42,724 nt of DNA from Heterostelium multicystogenum (taxonomy: Eukaryota > Evosea > Eumycetozoa > Acytosteliales > Acytosteliaceae). The number at the start of each line of letters is the position of its first letter. The stretch's first letter is position 1. This document shows, in pieces, positions 9,342 through 20,184 of the stretch. The position numbers and the translations under genes are program-made. Under the pieces are notes generated by a model. The model was not told where the DNA came from. It searched no databases and worked only from the letters and a program-made list of their open reading frames with translations. The stretch spans positions 1 to 42,724 of the forward strand of contig RCNN01000004.1 of assembly GCA_003667245.1 (NCBI GenBank), in the 5' to 3' direction.

Positions 9342-10612
9342 GGCCAGCGACTGCTGCAAGTCTTCGATCAGGTCCTCAATCGCCTCAATGCCGACAGACA
9401 GGCGAATCATCTCCGGCTTCACCCCGGCCTTCGCCTGCTCCTGTTCATTCATCTGGCGATGGGTGGTGGACGCCGGTGGCAGGCCAGGGACTTGGCATCG
9501 CCAATGTTCACAGGCGCTTGAAGATCTGCAGCGAATCGTAGAAACGCACGCCCGCCTGATAACCACCCTTCAGGCCGAAGGACAGAATCGCCGACGGTTT
9601 GCCCCTGCATGATTTTCTGCGCCAGGTGATGGTGGGGGTATCCGGCAGGCCGGCGTAGCTGACCCACTCCACCAGTGCGTGGTCTTGCAGGAAGTGGGCA
9701 ATCTTCAAGGCGTTTTCGGTGTGGCGCTCCATGCGCAGGGCCAGGTTTCCAGGCCTTGCAGCAGCAGGAATGCATTCATCGGCGCCAGGGCCGGCCGGTG
9801 TTGCGCAGCGGCACGGTACGGGCGCGGGCAATGAACGCCGCCGGGCCGAATTTTTTTCGGTGTAGACCACACCGTGATAGGCCGGCTCCGGCTGGTTGAG
9901 GCCGGGGAATTTCTCCGGGTACTGGGTCCAGGGAAAGGTGCCGCTGTCGACGATCACGCCACCCAGCGAGTTGCCGTGGCCGCCCACGTATTTGGTCACC
10001 GAATGCACGACGATGTCCGCGCCGAACTGGATCGCTTGCACAGGATTGGCGTGGCCACGGTGTTTGTCCACCATCAGCGGCACGCCACGGGCGTGGGCGA
10101 CGTTTGGCCAGGGCTTTCGATATCGATGATATTGGCCTGCCGGGTTGCCGATGCTCTCGCAGTACACCAGTTTGGTGTTGTCATCGATCAGCTCGGCGAT
10201 GGCTTCGGCGCAGTCGTCACGGGCGAAGCGCACGTTCAAACGCCGAAGCTCGGCAGCAAGGTGGGCGAACAGGTGTAGGTTGCCACCGTACAGCTGGCGG
10301 GGGTGGTGACGATGTTGTCACCGGCACGGGTCAGGGTCTGGGGATCGCGTAGTGGATCGCCGCGCTGCCGGCCGACACCGCCAGGGCCGCGATGCCGCCT
10401 TCGAGTGCTGCGATGCGTTGCTCCAGCACGTCGTTGGTGGGGTTCATGATGCGCGTGTAGATATTGCCGGGCACGTCGAGGTTGAACAGGTCGGCGCCGT
10501 GCTGGGCGTTATCGAATTCGAAAGCGACGTTCTGGTAGATCGGCACGGCGACGGCCTTGGTAGTCGGGTCCGACTTGAAGCCATGGTGCAAAGCGATGGT
10601 GGCGTCTTTCAT
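9327..10612 (-). CDS. metY: O-acetylhomoserine aminocarboxypropyltransferase MetY (frameshifted)
   Basis: MetY is a PLP enzyme that makes homocysteine from O-acetyl- or O-succinylhomoserine and sulfide, for methionine synthesis by direct sulfhydrylation. The product starts [20 protein letters not shown] and shows [24 protein letters not shown], the PLP-lysine segment [16 protein letters not shown], and near the C-terminus ASTTHRQM and MIRLSVGIE, all characteristic of the Cys/Met PLP family. The span equals about 428 codons, the usual length. The ATG at 10612 has GGAGG about 12 bases upstream. About ten frame changes (near 10330, 10270, 10240, 10115, 9845, 9795, 9745, 9605, 9510 and 9480) make it one of the most damaged genes here, yet the motifs survive. 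It is divergent from rlmJ across a 174-base gap in which I recognise no site. Confidence 0.93.
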
Positions 10613-10786
10613 GAGTTGTTATGACCTCCATGGATAATTGCTCGCCACAATAAATCCGCTTTCGCACCGCCAATTAGACTTTTTTCGGCAGCGCCCCTGT
10701 GTTTGCGGCATAAGCGCCACCTGACGCGCAGCCCTGCACCTTTGCCTGCGTAAAAGGTAAACTTCGCCCCCTGCGCAGGAGCAACC

Positions 10787-11627
10787 ATGAATTATCGTCA
10801 CGCCTATCACGCCGGCAACCACGCCGATGTCTTCAAACACCTGACCTTGACCCGCCTCATCGCCCTGATGTCGCGCAAGGAGCAGCCGTTTGCCTATCTC
10901 GACACCCACGCCGGCATTGGTCTGTACGACCTGCAGGCGACCAGGCGAACCGTACCGGTGAATACCTGGGAAGGCATCGCCCGCCTGTGGGGCCAGGCCG
11001 ACCTGCCGCCGCTGACCGCCGATTACATGCGTGTGCTGCACGAGATGAACCCGGATGGCGAATTGCGCTACTACCCGGGTTCGCCGGAGCTGGCGCGACG
11101 CCTGACTCGTCCTCAGGACCGCGTGCTGCTCAACGAAAAGCACCCGGAAGACGGCCTGCTGCTCAAGGACAACATGAAGGGTGATCGTCGGGTGAAAGTC
11201 CACCTTGGCGAAGGCTGGCACGTGCCACGGGCATTGCTGCCGGTGCCGGAAAAGCGTGCGTTGATGTTGATAGACCCGCCGTTCGAGAAGCTCGACGAGA
11301 TGCAGCGCTGCGCCGCGTCCCTCAAGGAAGCCGTGAGCCGGATGCGCCAGAACGGGTGGCTGCGATCTGGTACCCGGTGAAGGACCAGCGCATGCTGCGC
11401 CGCTTCTACCAGGACCTGGCCGGTACCGGTGCGCCGAAGTTGCTGCGGGTGGAATTGCTGGTGCATCCGCTGGACACGCCCAACACCCTGACCGGTTCGG
11501 GTCTGGGCGATTGCCAATCCGCCGTGGGGGCTGGAGGAGGAGTTTGCGTGAGCTGCTGCCGTGGTTGTCCAAGCAGCTTGGGCAAACCCAGGGTGGCTGG
11601 CAGATGGATTGGCTTATCGCCGAGTAA
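10787..11627 (+). CDS. rlmJ: 23S rRNA (adenine-2030 N6)-methyltransferase RlmJ
   Basis: RlmJ methylates A2030 of 23S rRNA using S-adenosylmethionine. The product starts MNYRHAYHAGNHADVFKHLT, the conserved opening of the family. It contains the SAM-binding region FAYLDTHAGIGLYDL, the catalytic IDPPFE (D/NPPF-type) motif near 11270, and WYPVKDQRMLRRFY, and ends GGWQMDWLIAE. The span of about 280 codons matches E. coli RlmJ. The ATG at 10787 follows AGGAGC. Frame changes near 11355 and 11510 interrupt it. It appears monocistronic and is followed by a REP doublet. Confidence 0.95.
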
Positions 11628-11654
11628 GCCAATCTCAAGGTATTGAAGACCCAA

Positions 11655-11742
11655 TGTGGAGCGGGCTTGCTCGCGAATGCGGTGTATCAGAAACACATTC
11701 AGTGACTGACACTCCGCTTTCGCGAGCAAGCCCGCTCCCACA
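11655..11742. repeat. REP doublet (REPIN-like inverted pair)
   Basis: TGTGGAGCGGGCTTGCTCGCGAA at 11655-11677 is repeated in inverse as TTCGCGAGCAAGCCCGCTCCCACA at 11719-11742, with 41 bases between. This is the common P. fluorescens extragenic palindrome type. The left arm lacks one G of the right arm's GGG. The pair lies between the convergent rlmJ and msrA; the right arm is followed by a T5 run, so it may also terminate rlmJ. Confidence 0.85.
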
Positions 11743-11760
11743 TTTTTATCGGTGTCGCTC

Positions 11761-12409
11761 TTAGATCGGGCAGGTCACGCCGGTGCCGCCGATTCCGCAG
11801 TAACCCTGCGGATTCTTCGCCAGGTACTGCTGGTGGTACGCCTCGGCGAAATACACCGTCGGCGCTTCTTCGATTTCGGTGGTGATGGTGCCCAGGCCGG
11901 CCTTGGTCAATTCCGCCTGATAAGCCTCTGCGCTGGCCTTCGCCGCCTCCAGGTGCTCCGGCTTGACCGCGTAGATCACCGAACGATACTGGCTGCCGAT
12001 GTCATTGCCCTGGCGCATGCCCTGGGTCGGGTTGTGCAGTTCCCAGAACATTTTCAGCAGCTCTTCGTAGCTGATCTTGTCCTGGTCAAACACCACCAAC
12101 ACCACTTCGCTGTGGCCGGTCAGGCCCGAGCAGACTTCTTCATACGTCGGGTTCGGCGTGTAGCCGCCGGCATAACCCACCACCGTGCTGACCACACCGT
12201 CGCGCTGCCAGAAACGACGCTCTGCACCCCAGAAGCAACCCAGGCCGAAGATCGCAAAACTCTACGTTGTCGACAAAGGGGCCCAGCAGGGGGTTGCCGT
12301 TGACGAAGTGCGTCTCGGGCAGCGACATCGGGGTTTCACGGCCAGGCAAAGCTTGTTCTTGAGTGGGAAGCACGTTTTTATTCACCAGGATTTCCGAGCG
12401 CAAGACCAT
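11761..12409 (-). CDS. msrA: Peptide-methionine (S)-S-oxide reductase MsrA
   Basis: MsrA repairs oxidised methionine in proteins, reducing the S-epimer of methionine sulfoxide. The product starts [20 protein letters not shown], has the catalytic [13 protein letters not shown] motif, [38 protein letters not shown] and [18 protein letters not shown], and ends TGVTCPI. Catalytic and resolving cysteines are therefore visible. The length of about 215 residues is normal for the long proteobacterial form. The ATG at 12409 is preceded by GAGAGGA. One frame change near 12255, just before the catalytic motif, interrupts it. It follows the GGDEF/EAL gene on the same strand after about 100 bp, so cotranscription is possible but not evident. 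Confidence 0.96.
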
Positions 12410-12511
12410 GATCAGTCCTCTCAGTCAGATTGAGTTACAAGTAAGAGTTCAGACTGCCAGTGTGCCCGAGTGTTACCGCGCTGTCAGGCGATTGGCCCGC
12501 GAGGATAGCGT

Positions 12512-15176
12512 TTAAGCATCGTCATCAGTTCTGCCCCCGGGAATTGGCCGGTCGAACAGGTAGCCCTGGCCGACGTCGCAACGGTGGCGGCGCAGGAACG
12601 CCAGCTGCTCGGCAGTCTCGATGCCTTCGGCCACCACCTTGAGCTTGAGGTTGTGGGCCATGGCGATCACCGCCGAGGTGATTTCCATGTCGTCCTGGTT
12701 GTCCGGGATTTCATGGATGAAGCTGCGATCAATCTTGATGATGTCGATCGGGAATTTTTTCAGGTAGCTCAGCGACGAGTAACCGGTACCGAAGTCATCC
12801 ATCGCCAGGGTCAAGCCGAAACTCTTCAGTTGGTCCAGTTGCAGGCGCGTGTCTTCGGTGGCTTCCAGCAGCAGGCCTTCGGTCAACTCCAGTTCCAGCA
12901 GGTTGGCCGGCAACTGTTCTTCCTTGAGGATCGTGGCAATCGAGGCCACCAGGTCCGGGTCGGAAAACTGCTTGGGCGACAGGTTGATCGCCACTTGCAG
13001 GTTGCCCATGCCGGCAGCGGTCAGTTGTCGGCTCATGCGCAGGCCTGGCGGGCGATCCATTTGCCGATGGGGATGATCAGCCCGGTCTCTTCCGCCACGC
13101 TGATGAATTGATCGGGGCGGATCATGCCCTTTTCCGGATGGTTCCAGCGTAACAACGCTTCCATCCCCAGCAGACGACCGCTGCGCAGGCACAGCTTGGG
13201 CTGGTAGAACACGTCCAGTTCGTTCTGGGTCAGGGCGCGGCGCAGGTTGTTTTCCACGAACAGCTTGTAGCTGGCTTCGGCATTCAGCGCTTCGGTAAAT
13301 ACCTGCACCTGGTGTTTGCCGTTGGCCTTGGCCTTGTGCAGCGCCAGGCCGGCGTTTGCGCATCAGGGTCTGCGGATCGCGGCCATGCAGCGGCGCGCAG
13401 GCGAGGCCCACGGAGCCGGTGACGCTGATCAGCTGGTTGTCGACGAACATCGGCTTGTCGAGGGTCGCCAGCAACTGGCTGGCGACCTGCTGGCCGGTTT
13501 CAAGGTCGGTATCGTCCAGCAGCACGGCAAATTCGTTACTGGCAAACCGCGCCAGGCTGCCACTGGCGGTCAGGCTGTTTGCGCAGGCGCCGGGCCAGGC
13601 TGATCAGCAGCTTGTCGCCGGTCTGGTGGCCGAGGCTGTCGTTGATCCGCTTGAAGTTGTCGATGTCCACCAGCAGCAGGCTGATGGGGCTGTCGCTGTC
13701 CCGGGCAAAGCGTTCGTCCAGGTTGCGGATGAACGCCGGGCGGTTGCCCAGGTTGGTCAGGTTGTCGGTGTAGGCCAGCCGCTCGATGCGCTGCTGGGCC
13801 AGCTTGGTCTGGGTGATGTCTTCGTAGATGCCGATGTAATGGGTCAGCTCACGGTTATCGCCATAAACCTTGGAGATCGACAACTGGCCCCAGTAGGGTT
13901 CGAGGTTTTTGCGCCGGCTCTTGAACTCGCCTTGCCAACTGTTGCTCTTGGCCAGGCTTGAAGGCGCGTCGAACAGCAGCTCGCTTAGGTTCTCCAGCGC
14001 CGGCAGTTCCGACAGCTGGTGGCCGTGGACTTCTTCGGTGCTGTACTGGGTGATCGCGGTAAAGCTGGGGTTGACGTATTCCACCACGCCGTCGCAATTG
14101 ACCAGCAGGAACGCATTGGCGCTTTGCTCCACGGCTCGCTGGAACAAGTGCAGGGCACTGGTGGCGGTGCGGCGGTTGTGGTTGTTGATCACCTGGGCGA
14201 ACTGGTCGGCCAGCTCGCCGGCAAAGGCGATCTCGTCGGACTGCCAGACGCGGGTGCTGCCACTTTGCTCCAGGCACAACACGCCGACCACGTTGCCATC
14301 GACGCGGATGCTGGCGTCGAGCATGGCGTGGATGTCCCGCGGGCGCAGGCTCTCGGCCATTTCACGCGTGCGTGGGTCGCGCATGGCGTTGGTGGCGTCG
14401 ATCGCACGGCTGGTTTGCAGGGCTTCCAGGTAATCCGGGAAGCCACTGGCATCGATAGACTCTGGCAGGTGGTGCTGCTGATCGGCGCGGTGATAAGCGG
14501 AAATCGGCACCAGATGCTGGTTTTCGAGGTTCCAGATGCTCGCGCAGTCGATCTGGTAGATATCGCAGGCACTGCGGGTGATCAGCTCGGCGGCTTCCTG
14601 CAGCGAGTTGTTGGTGCTGTAGCGCTGGCGGGCCAGCAGCAGGATCAATTCCTGCTGGGCGCGTACCCGCTCAAGGTGTTGCAGTTGTTCCTGCTGGGCG
14701 CGCTGGTTGAGTTCCAGGGCAATCTGCAAGCGGCTGTTCTGGCTCTCCAGGTCTGCCGCAGGGGCCGGTGGGAGATCACTGAACAGGCCGTCGACCACCA
14801 TCAGGTAGCCGCGCAGCAGGTGACGATTGTGTTGTTTGTAGGCTTCACCCAGTTCCAGCAGGCTCAACGGGCCGTCGTTGGTGTGCAGGGTGTAGCGCAC
14901 CAGGTAATGCGGGCTGATGGTCAGCTGTTCCTGGATCGCATCATGCAGCTGATAGCGCGCCTGGGGCTCCATCAGGCTGGCGTAGGGCGAGCCGATCAGG
15001 GCGCACAGTTCCATCGCGGGCAGGCCGAACTGGCGTTCGCAATTGGGGTCGAGGTACAGCAGGGCCCAGCTAGCCTCATTAAGCCGCTCGAAACGCAGCA
15101 TACCGAGGCGCGAAGGCACCGGTAATTGCGTCACTACCTCGGCCGCCGTACGGGCGACATCGGGTTGGCTTTTCAT
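12512..15176 (-). CDS. PAS-GAF-PAS-GGDEF-EAL c-di-GMP signalling protein (degenerate GGDEF)
   Basis: The product is about 888 residues and appears cytoplasmic, with no convincing signal peptide or membrane segment. Order: N-terminal PAS-like region (residues ~25-130), a coiled stretch, a GAF domain (~190-340), a second PAS (~350-480, VNPSFTAITQYSTEEVHGHQ), GGDEF (~490-650) and EAL (~655-885). The GGDEF signature is replaced by ASNEF (codons at 13529-13543), so cyclase activity is doubtful. The EAL domain keeps MEALLRW, INLSPKQF, MDDFGTGYSS, IKIDRSF and VVAEGIET, so it should hydrolyse c-di-GMP. The start is uncertain: ATG at 15176 (chosen) or GTG at 15218, which has GAGGG only one base upstream. 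Frame changes near 13580, 13330 and 13035; the first two fit an extra A in GCAAC. It follows aceF on the same strand but behind a terminator. Confidence 0.9.
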
Positions 15177-15393
15177 GGGGAAACTCGCTTGGAAAAATGC
15201 GCATCGCGCCGGGCTCACGCCCTCTTTACTGTTGCCTGCGGCAAGGTTGCATCATGCAGCACAGGCTGACAAGAGAGGATGAAGGCTAAGTGCTATAAGT
15301 GGGTTATCGGCCAGCGAGCGGTTTTCTGCAACCGGGGTGATGGGCGGTGTACAACCTCGATTTCCGTGTCCAGGTTTTCCCTGGAAAGCAGGC

Positions 15394-15419
15394 AAAAAAA
15401 GCCCCGCCAATTGGCGGGG
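15394..15419 (-). terminator. Intrinsic terminator of aceEF
   Basis: On the reverse strand CCCCGCCAATTGGCGGGG (15402-15419) is a fully palindromic stem followed by C and a run of seven Ts (15400-15394). It lies about 75 bp past the aceF stop. Confidence 0.9.
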
Positions 15420-15457
15420 TTGAGGTACGAGCGTGGCGCTCGGAAATCGTTGAAGCC

Positions 15458-15483
15458 AGGTCTTCTGCATGGGCAGAAGACCT
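15458..15483 (-). repeat. Perfect 11-bp hairpin between aceF stop and terminator
   Basis: AGGTCTTCTGC (15458-15468) and GCAGAAGACCT (15473-15483) pair perfectly around a 4-base loop, only 9 bp past the aceF stop and ahead of the terminator hairpin. With no T-run it may act as a 3'-end stabiliser or processing site for the aceEF transcript; this is inference. Confidence 0.6.
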
Positions 15484-15491
15484 GTTGTGGC

Positions 15492-17143
15492 TTAAAGCAG
15501 GATGGTGCGGATGTCGTTCAGCAACTGGCTCAGGCGCTGGGTGAAGCGTGCGGCAGCCGCGCCGTTGATCACACGGTGATCGTAGGACAGCGACAGTGGC
15601 AGCATCAGCTTCGGCTGGAACGCTTTACCGTCCCACACAGGCTGGATAGTGGCCTTGGAAACACCCAGGATCGCCACTTCCGGCGCGTTGACGATTGGCG
15701 TGAAGCCAGTGCCGCCAATGTGCCCGAGGCTGGAGATGGTGAAGCACGCGCCCTGCATGTCGTCCGGGGTGAGCTTCTTGTCGCGGGCCTTGGCAGCCAG
15801 TGCAGCAGCCTCAGCGGCAAGCTGCAGCAGGCTCTTCTGGTCGACGTTCTTGATGACCGGTACCAGCAGGCCATCCGGAGTGTCAACGGCAAAGCCGATG
15901 TGCACGTACTTCTTGCGAATGATCGCCTTGCCGCTTGGCGCCAGCGAACTGTTGAAGTCCGGCAGTTCCTTGAGCAAATGTGCGCAAGCCTTGAGCAGCA
16001 GGGGCAGCACGGTCAGCTTCACGCCGGCCTTCTCGGCCACGGCTTTCTGCGCAACGCGGAATGCTTCCAGGTCGGTGATGTCGGCCTGGTCGAACTGGGT
16101 CACGTGCGGGATGTTCAGCCAGCTGGCGTGCAGGCCGGCCGCGCCGATTTGCATCAGGCGGGTCATCGGCACTTCTTCGATTTCGCCGAAGCGGCTGAAG
16201 TCGACGGTGCGGATCGGCGGAATGCCCGAGCCACCGGTGGCAGCGCCGGCAGCCGGAGCTTCCTTGGCCTTCTGCATCATGGATTTGACGTAAACCTGCA
16301 CGTCTTCCTTGAGCACGCGACCGTGAGGACCGCTGGCGGTTACCGCGCTCAACTCGACGCCGAATTCACGGGCCAGTTGGCGCACGGCAGGGCCGGCATG
16401 AACCTTGGCACCGCTTGGCGCAGGTGCAGCCGCCGGAGCCGGTGCGGCCTCGGCTTTTGCAGCGGGCGCAGGTGCAGGCGCGGCGGCAGCCGGTGCGGCT
16501 TCAGCCTTGGCGGCCGGAGCAGCGGCGGCTGGAGCGGCAGCAGCAGGAGCCGAAGCGCCCGCTACTTTCAGCTTGAGGATGAAGTCACCAGTGCCGACTT
16601 CGTCTTCCAGCTTCACGGCAATGCTTTCCACCACGCCGGCTGCCGGCGAAGGGATTTCCATGGAGGCCTTGTCGGACTCCAGGGTGATCAGCGATTGATC
16701 AGCTTCGACGGTGTCGCCGACTTTAACCAGCAGCTCGATGATCTTGGCCTTGCCCGACGAACCGATGTCCGGAACATGAATGTCCTGGACTGTTTCGGCG
16801 GCAGGTGCAGCCGCCGGAGCCGCAGGGGCCTCGGCAGCAGCGGCAGGCTTCTCGGCGGCAGGCGCCGGGGCAGCAGCAGGAGCGGCCGCCGCAGGGGCCG
16901 CATCAGCGGCACCTTCGATTTCCAGCTCAAGCAGTTCGTCGCCTTCTTTCAGGCGGTCGCCCAGCTTCACTTTCAGGCTTTTGACCACGCCGGCCTTGGG
17001 AGCGGGGATTTCCATGCTCGCCTTGTCCGATTCCAGGTCAGGATGCTCTGGTCGGCTTCGACGGTGTCGCCGACCTTCACAAACAGTTCAATTACTTCAC
17101 CTTCACCGCTGCCGATGTCAGGTACGCGAATGAGTTCGCTCAC
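15492..17143 (-). CDS. aceF: Pyruvate dehydrogenase E2, dihydrolipoyl acetyltransferase
   Basis: E2 forms the core of the pyruvate dehydrogenase complex and passes the acetyl group from lipoyl arms to CoA. Two lipoyl domains are present, each with the lipoyl-lysine motif ESDKASMEIP, separated by long Ala/Pro linkers. Then follow the peripheral subunit-binding domain (VRQLAREFGVELSAV, GPHGRVLKEDVQ) and the catalytic acetyltransferase domain, ending with the active-site histidine segment SYDHRVINGAAAARF; the usual DG is NG here. The GTG at 17141-17143 (MSELIRVPDIG) follows GGAG and sits 11 bp after the aceE stop. One frame change near 17038, in the first lipoyl domain just before its lysine motif, splits the N-terminus. 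About 550 codons, normal for pseudomonads. Confidence 0.97.
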
Positions 17144-17154
17144 AGAAAGTCTCC

Positions 17155-19876
17155 TCAGCAGTCCAGTGGGTTGCGTTTTTCCGGGTTGATCCCGAACTTG
17201 ACGATAGCGTCTGCTACCACCTTGGGTTCGATTTCACCACGGTCAGCCAAGGCTTCCAGGGCTGCCAACACCACGAAGTGACGGTCGACTTCGAAAGAAG
17301 TGACGCAGCTTCTTGCGGCTGTCACTACGGCCGAAACCGTCGGTGCCCAGGACTTTGAATTCCTTGGACGGTACCCACTGACGAATTTGTTCAGCAAACA
17401 GCTTCATGTAGTCGGTAGAGGCGATAACCGGACCCTTACGGCCAGCCAGGCACTCTTCGACGTAGGTGCGCGCAGGCTTCTGGCCCGGGTGCAGGCGGTT
17501 GCTGCGCTCTACGGCCAGGCCGTCGCGACGCAGTTCGTTGAAGCTGGTAACGCTCCATACGTCAGCACCGACGTTGAACTCTTCACGCAGGATTTTTGCA
17601 GCTTCACGCACTTCGCGCAGGATGGTGCCGGAGCCCATCAGTTGCACGTGGTGAGCGGCTTCCTTGGTGTCTTCTTCGAGCAGGTACATGCCCTTGATGA
17701 TGCCTTCCTCGACACCGGCCGGCATGGCTGGCTGCTGGTAGGACTCGTTCATCACGGTGATGTAGTAGAAAACGTCCTGCTGCTCTTCGGTCATCTTCTT
17801 CATGCCGTCCTGGATGATCACCGCCAGCTCATAGCCGTAGGTTGGATCAAAGGTGCGGCAGTTCGGGATGGTGCCCGCCAGGATGTGGCTGTGACCGTCT
17901 TCGTGTTGCAGGCCTTCGCCGTTCAGCGTGGTCCGCCCGGCAGTACCGCCGATCAGGAAGCCACGGGTACGGCTGTCGCCTGCTGCCCAAGCCAGGTCGC
18001 CAATACGCTGGAAACCGAACATCGAGTAGAAGATGTAGAACGGCAGCATCGGCTGGTTGTGGCTGGAGTACGAAGTACCGGCAGCGATGAAGGAGCTCAT
18101 GGCGCCCGCTTCGTTGATGCCTTCTTCGAGGATCTGGCCCTTCTTGTCTTCCTTGTAGAACATCACCTGGTCTTTATCGACTGGCTCGTAGAGCTGGCCG
18201 ACGGAGGAGTAGATGCCCAACTGACGGAACATGCCTTCCATACCGAAGGTACGGGCTTCGTCCGGGATGATCGGCACGATACGCGAGCCAATTTCCTTGT
18301 CCTTGACCAGCTGCGCGAGGATCCGCACGAAGGCCATGGTGGTGGAGATTTCACGGTCGCCCGAGCCGTCCAAGATTGCCTTGAGGGTATCCAGTGGCGG
18401 AGTCGGGATGTTGAAGCTCTTGGCGCGGCGCTGAGGCACGAAACCACCCAGTGCAGTGCGACGCTCGCTGAGGTAGCGGGCTTCGGCGCTGTTTGGCTCC
18501 GGCTTGAAGAACGGCAGGTTCTCCAGCTCTTCGTCCTTGACCGGGATGTCGAAGCGGTCGCGGAACAGCTTCAGGCTGTCGACATCGACTTTCTTGGTGT
18601 TGTGCGCAGTGTTCTTCGCTTCGCCGGCACCGGTGCCATAACCCTTGATGGTCTTGGCCAGGATGACGGTCGGTTGTTCTTTGTGGTTGACCGCTTCGTG
18701 GTACGCCGCGTAGACCTTGTACGGGTCGTGGCCGCCACGGTTGAGTTTCCAGATCTCGTCGTCGGACAGGTCTGCAACCATTGCCTTGAGTTCAGGCGTG
18801 TTGAAGAAGTGTTCACGTACGAACGCGCCGTCTTTGGCCTTGTAGTTCTGGTACTCGCCGTCGATGACTTCGTCCATGCGACGTTGCAGGATGCCGTCGA
18901 CGTCCTTGGCCAGCAGTGGGTCCCAGAAACGGCCCCAGATGACTTTGGTCACGTTCCACTGAGCACCACGGAACACGCCTTCGAGTTCCTGGATGATCTT
19001 GCCGTTGCCGCGAACCGGGCCGTCGAGGCGCTGCAGGTTGCAGTTGATGACGAAGATCAGGTTGTCCAGCTTCTCGCGGCCGGCCAGGGAGATGGCGCCC
19101 AGGGATTCCGGCTCGTCACACTCGCCGTCGCCCAGGAAGCACCAGACTTTCTGCTTGCCTTCAGGGATGAAGCCACGGGCTTCCAGGTACTTCATGAAGC
19201 GTGCCTGGTAGATCGCCTGGATCGGGCCCAGGCCCATGGATACCGTCGGGAACTGCCAGAAATCAGGCATCAGCCAAGGGTGCGGATAGGACGAGAGGCC
19301 CTGGCCGTCGACTTCCTGGCGGAAGTTGTTCATTTGTTCTTCGGTGATGCGGCCTTCCATGAACGCACGGGCGTAGACGCCTGGCGAGGTGTGGCCCTGG
19401 AAGTAGATCAGGTCGCCACCATGTTCTTCGGTCGGGGCCTGGAAGAAGTAGTTGAAGCCGATGTCATACAGGGTTGCGCTGGAAGCGAAGCTGGAGATGT
19501 GACCGCCCAGGTCAGAATCTTTCAAGTTCGTGCGCATTACCATCGCCATGGCGTTCCAGCGTACCAGCGAGCGAATGCGGCGTTCCATGAACAGGTCGCC
19601 AGGCATGCGTGCTTCGTGGGTTACCGGGATGGTGTTGCGATACGGCGTGGTGATGGCGTAGGGCAGTTGCGAGCCGCTGCGGGTCGCGAGTTCGCCCATA
19701 CGGGTCATCAGGTAGTGAGCACGGTCTTCGCCTTCTTTGTCGAGAACCGATTCCAGGGCGTCCAGCCATTCCTGGGTTTCGACGGGATCGAGGTCTTGCA
19801 TGGCTTGCTCCAGGGCGGAAAGGCTACCAGAATCGGTTGCCTGAAGTTTGCGACTGGCCTTGTGGGCAGACGACAT
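17155..19876 (-). CDS. aceE: Pyruvate dehydrogenase E1 component AceE
   Basis: This is the homodimeric-type E1, which decarboxylates pyruvate on thiamine diphosphate and acetylates the E2 lipoyl groups. The product starts MSSAHKASRKLQATDSGSLS. The ThDP signature runs from GDGECDEPES to NCNLQRLDGPV. Other landmarks are SSYPHPWLMPDFWQFPTVS, AKTIKGYGTGAGE and GLQHEDGHSHILAGTIPNCR. The span is about 907 codons against 880-890 in the family; the N-terminus carries a short extra stretch. One frame change near 17300 shifts the last ~45 codons. The ATG at 19876 has a poor ribosome site. It is the first gene of aceE-aceF; the divergent region towards glnE carries two GntR-type palindromes. Confidence 0.97.
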
Positions 19877-19911
19877 AAATTCTTGGATGGCCGAAGGTTG
19901 CTTCGGCGTCC

Positions 19912-19926
19912 TGTAGTTTTACTACA
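19912..19926. promoter_or_regulatory. GntR/FadR-type operator candidate 1 upstream of aceE
   Basis: TGTAGTTTTACTACA lies 36-50 bp upstream of the aceE ATG. Its core TAGTTTTACTA fits the FadR-subfamily consensus TnGTnnnACnA exactly. PdhR, the pyruvate-responsive repressor of E. coli pdh, belongs to this subfamily. Assignment to a pyruvate-type regulator is inference. Confidence 0.55.
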
Positions 19927-19963
19927 AATCGTCGGCCATTTCAGCCTTTCGAATGTATATACG

Positions 19964-19978
19964 AGTAGTAAAACTACA
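19964..19978. promoter_or_regulatory. GntR/FadR-type operator candidate 2 upstream of aceE
   Basis: AGTAGTAAAACTACA is the inverted, 14-of-15 identical copy of site 1, with centres 52 bp apart (about five helical turns). On the reverse strand a TATATAC stretch (near 19952-19960) lies between the sites and could be the aceE -10 box, with site 2 over the -35 region. I see nothing recognisable in the rest of the aceE-glnE gap (to 20184) apart from an A-rich stretch near 20075-20095. Confidence 0.55.
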
Positions 19979-20184
19979 CAAGACTGAGCGGATTGCTCGG
20001 TCTAGCTGGCGAGCATAATCGTTATTGTTGATCTTTTGCGAACAAGAAAGGGTAGAGATTTGATGTTGACTGCCAAAAAAGAAAAATTTTCAGCTATTTC
20101 TAACCTTTGTTCGACAGTCCTTCACCGAGCGTGGTTCTTGCGTTCACAGCTACAAGCCCTTTACGCGCCGATCAAGGATAGACC

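Noticed and set aside
9345..10612. metY as a genuine decayed pseudogene
   Set aside because: It has many breaks, but the same kind of breaks occurs in genes throughout the window and the PLP motifs are intact, so sequence error is the simpler reading.
16400..16930. Ala/Pro-rich low-complexity stretch as a novel repeat protein or DNA repeat
   Set aside because: It is the normal flexible linker region between the lipoyl and binding domains of AceF.
15279..17189. 636-codon plus-strand frame opposite aceF
   Set aside because: An antisense shadow; the Gly/Arg/Ser-rich stretches mirror the Ala/Pro linkers of AceF.
17300..19987. Very long open frame (895 codons) on the plus strand opposite aceE
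   Set aside because: It is the antisense shadow of aceE, whose codon bias keeps this frame free of stops. The translation shows no family features and the reverse-strand product is unmistakable.
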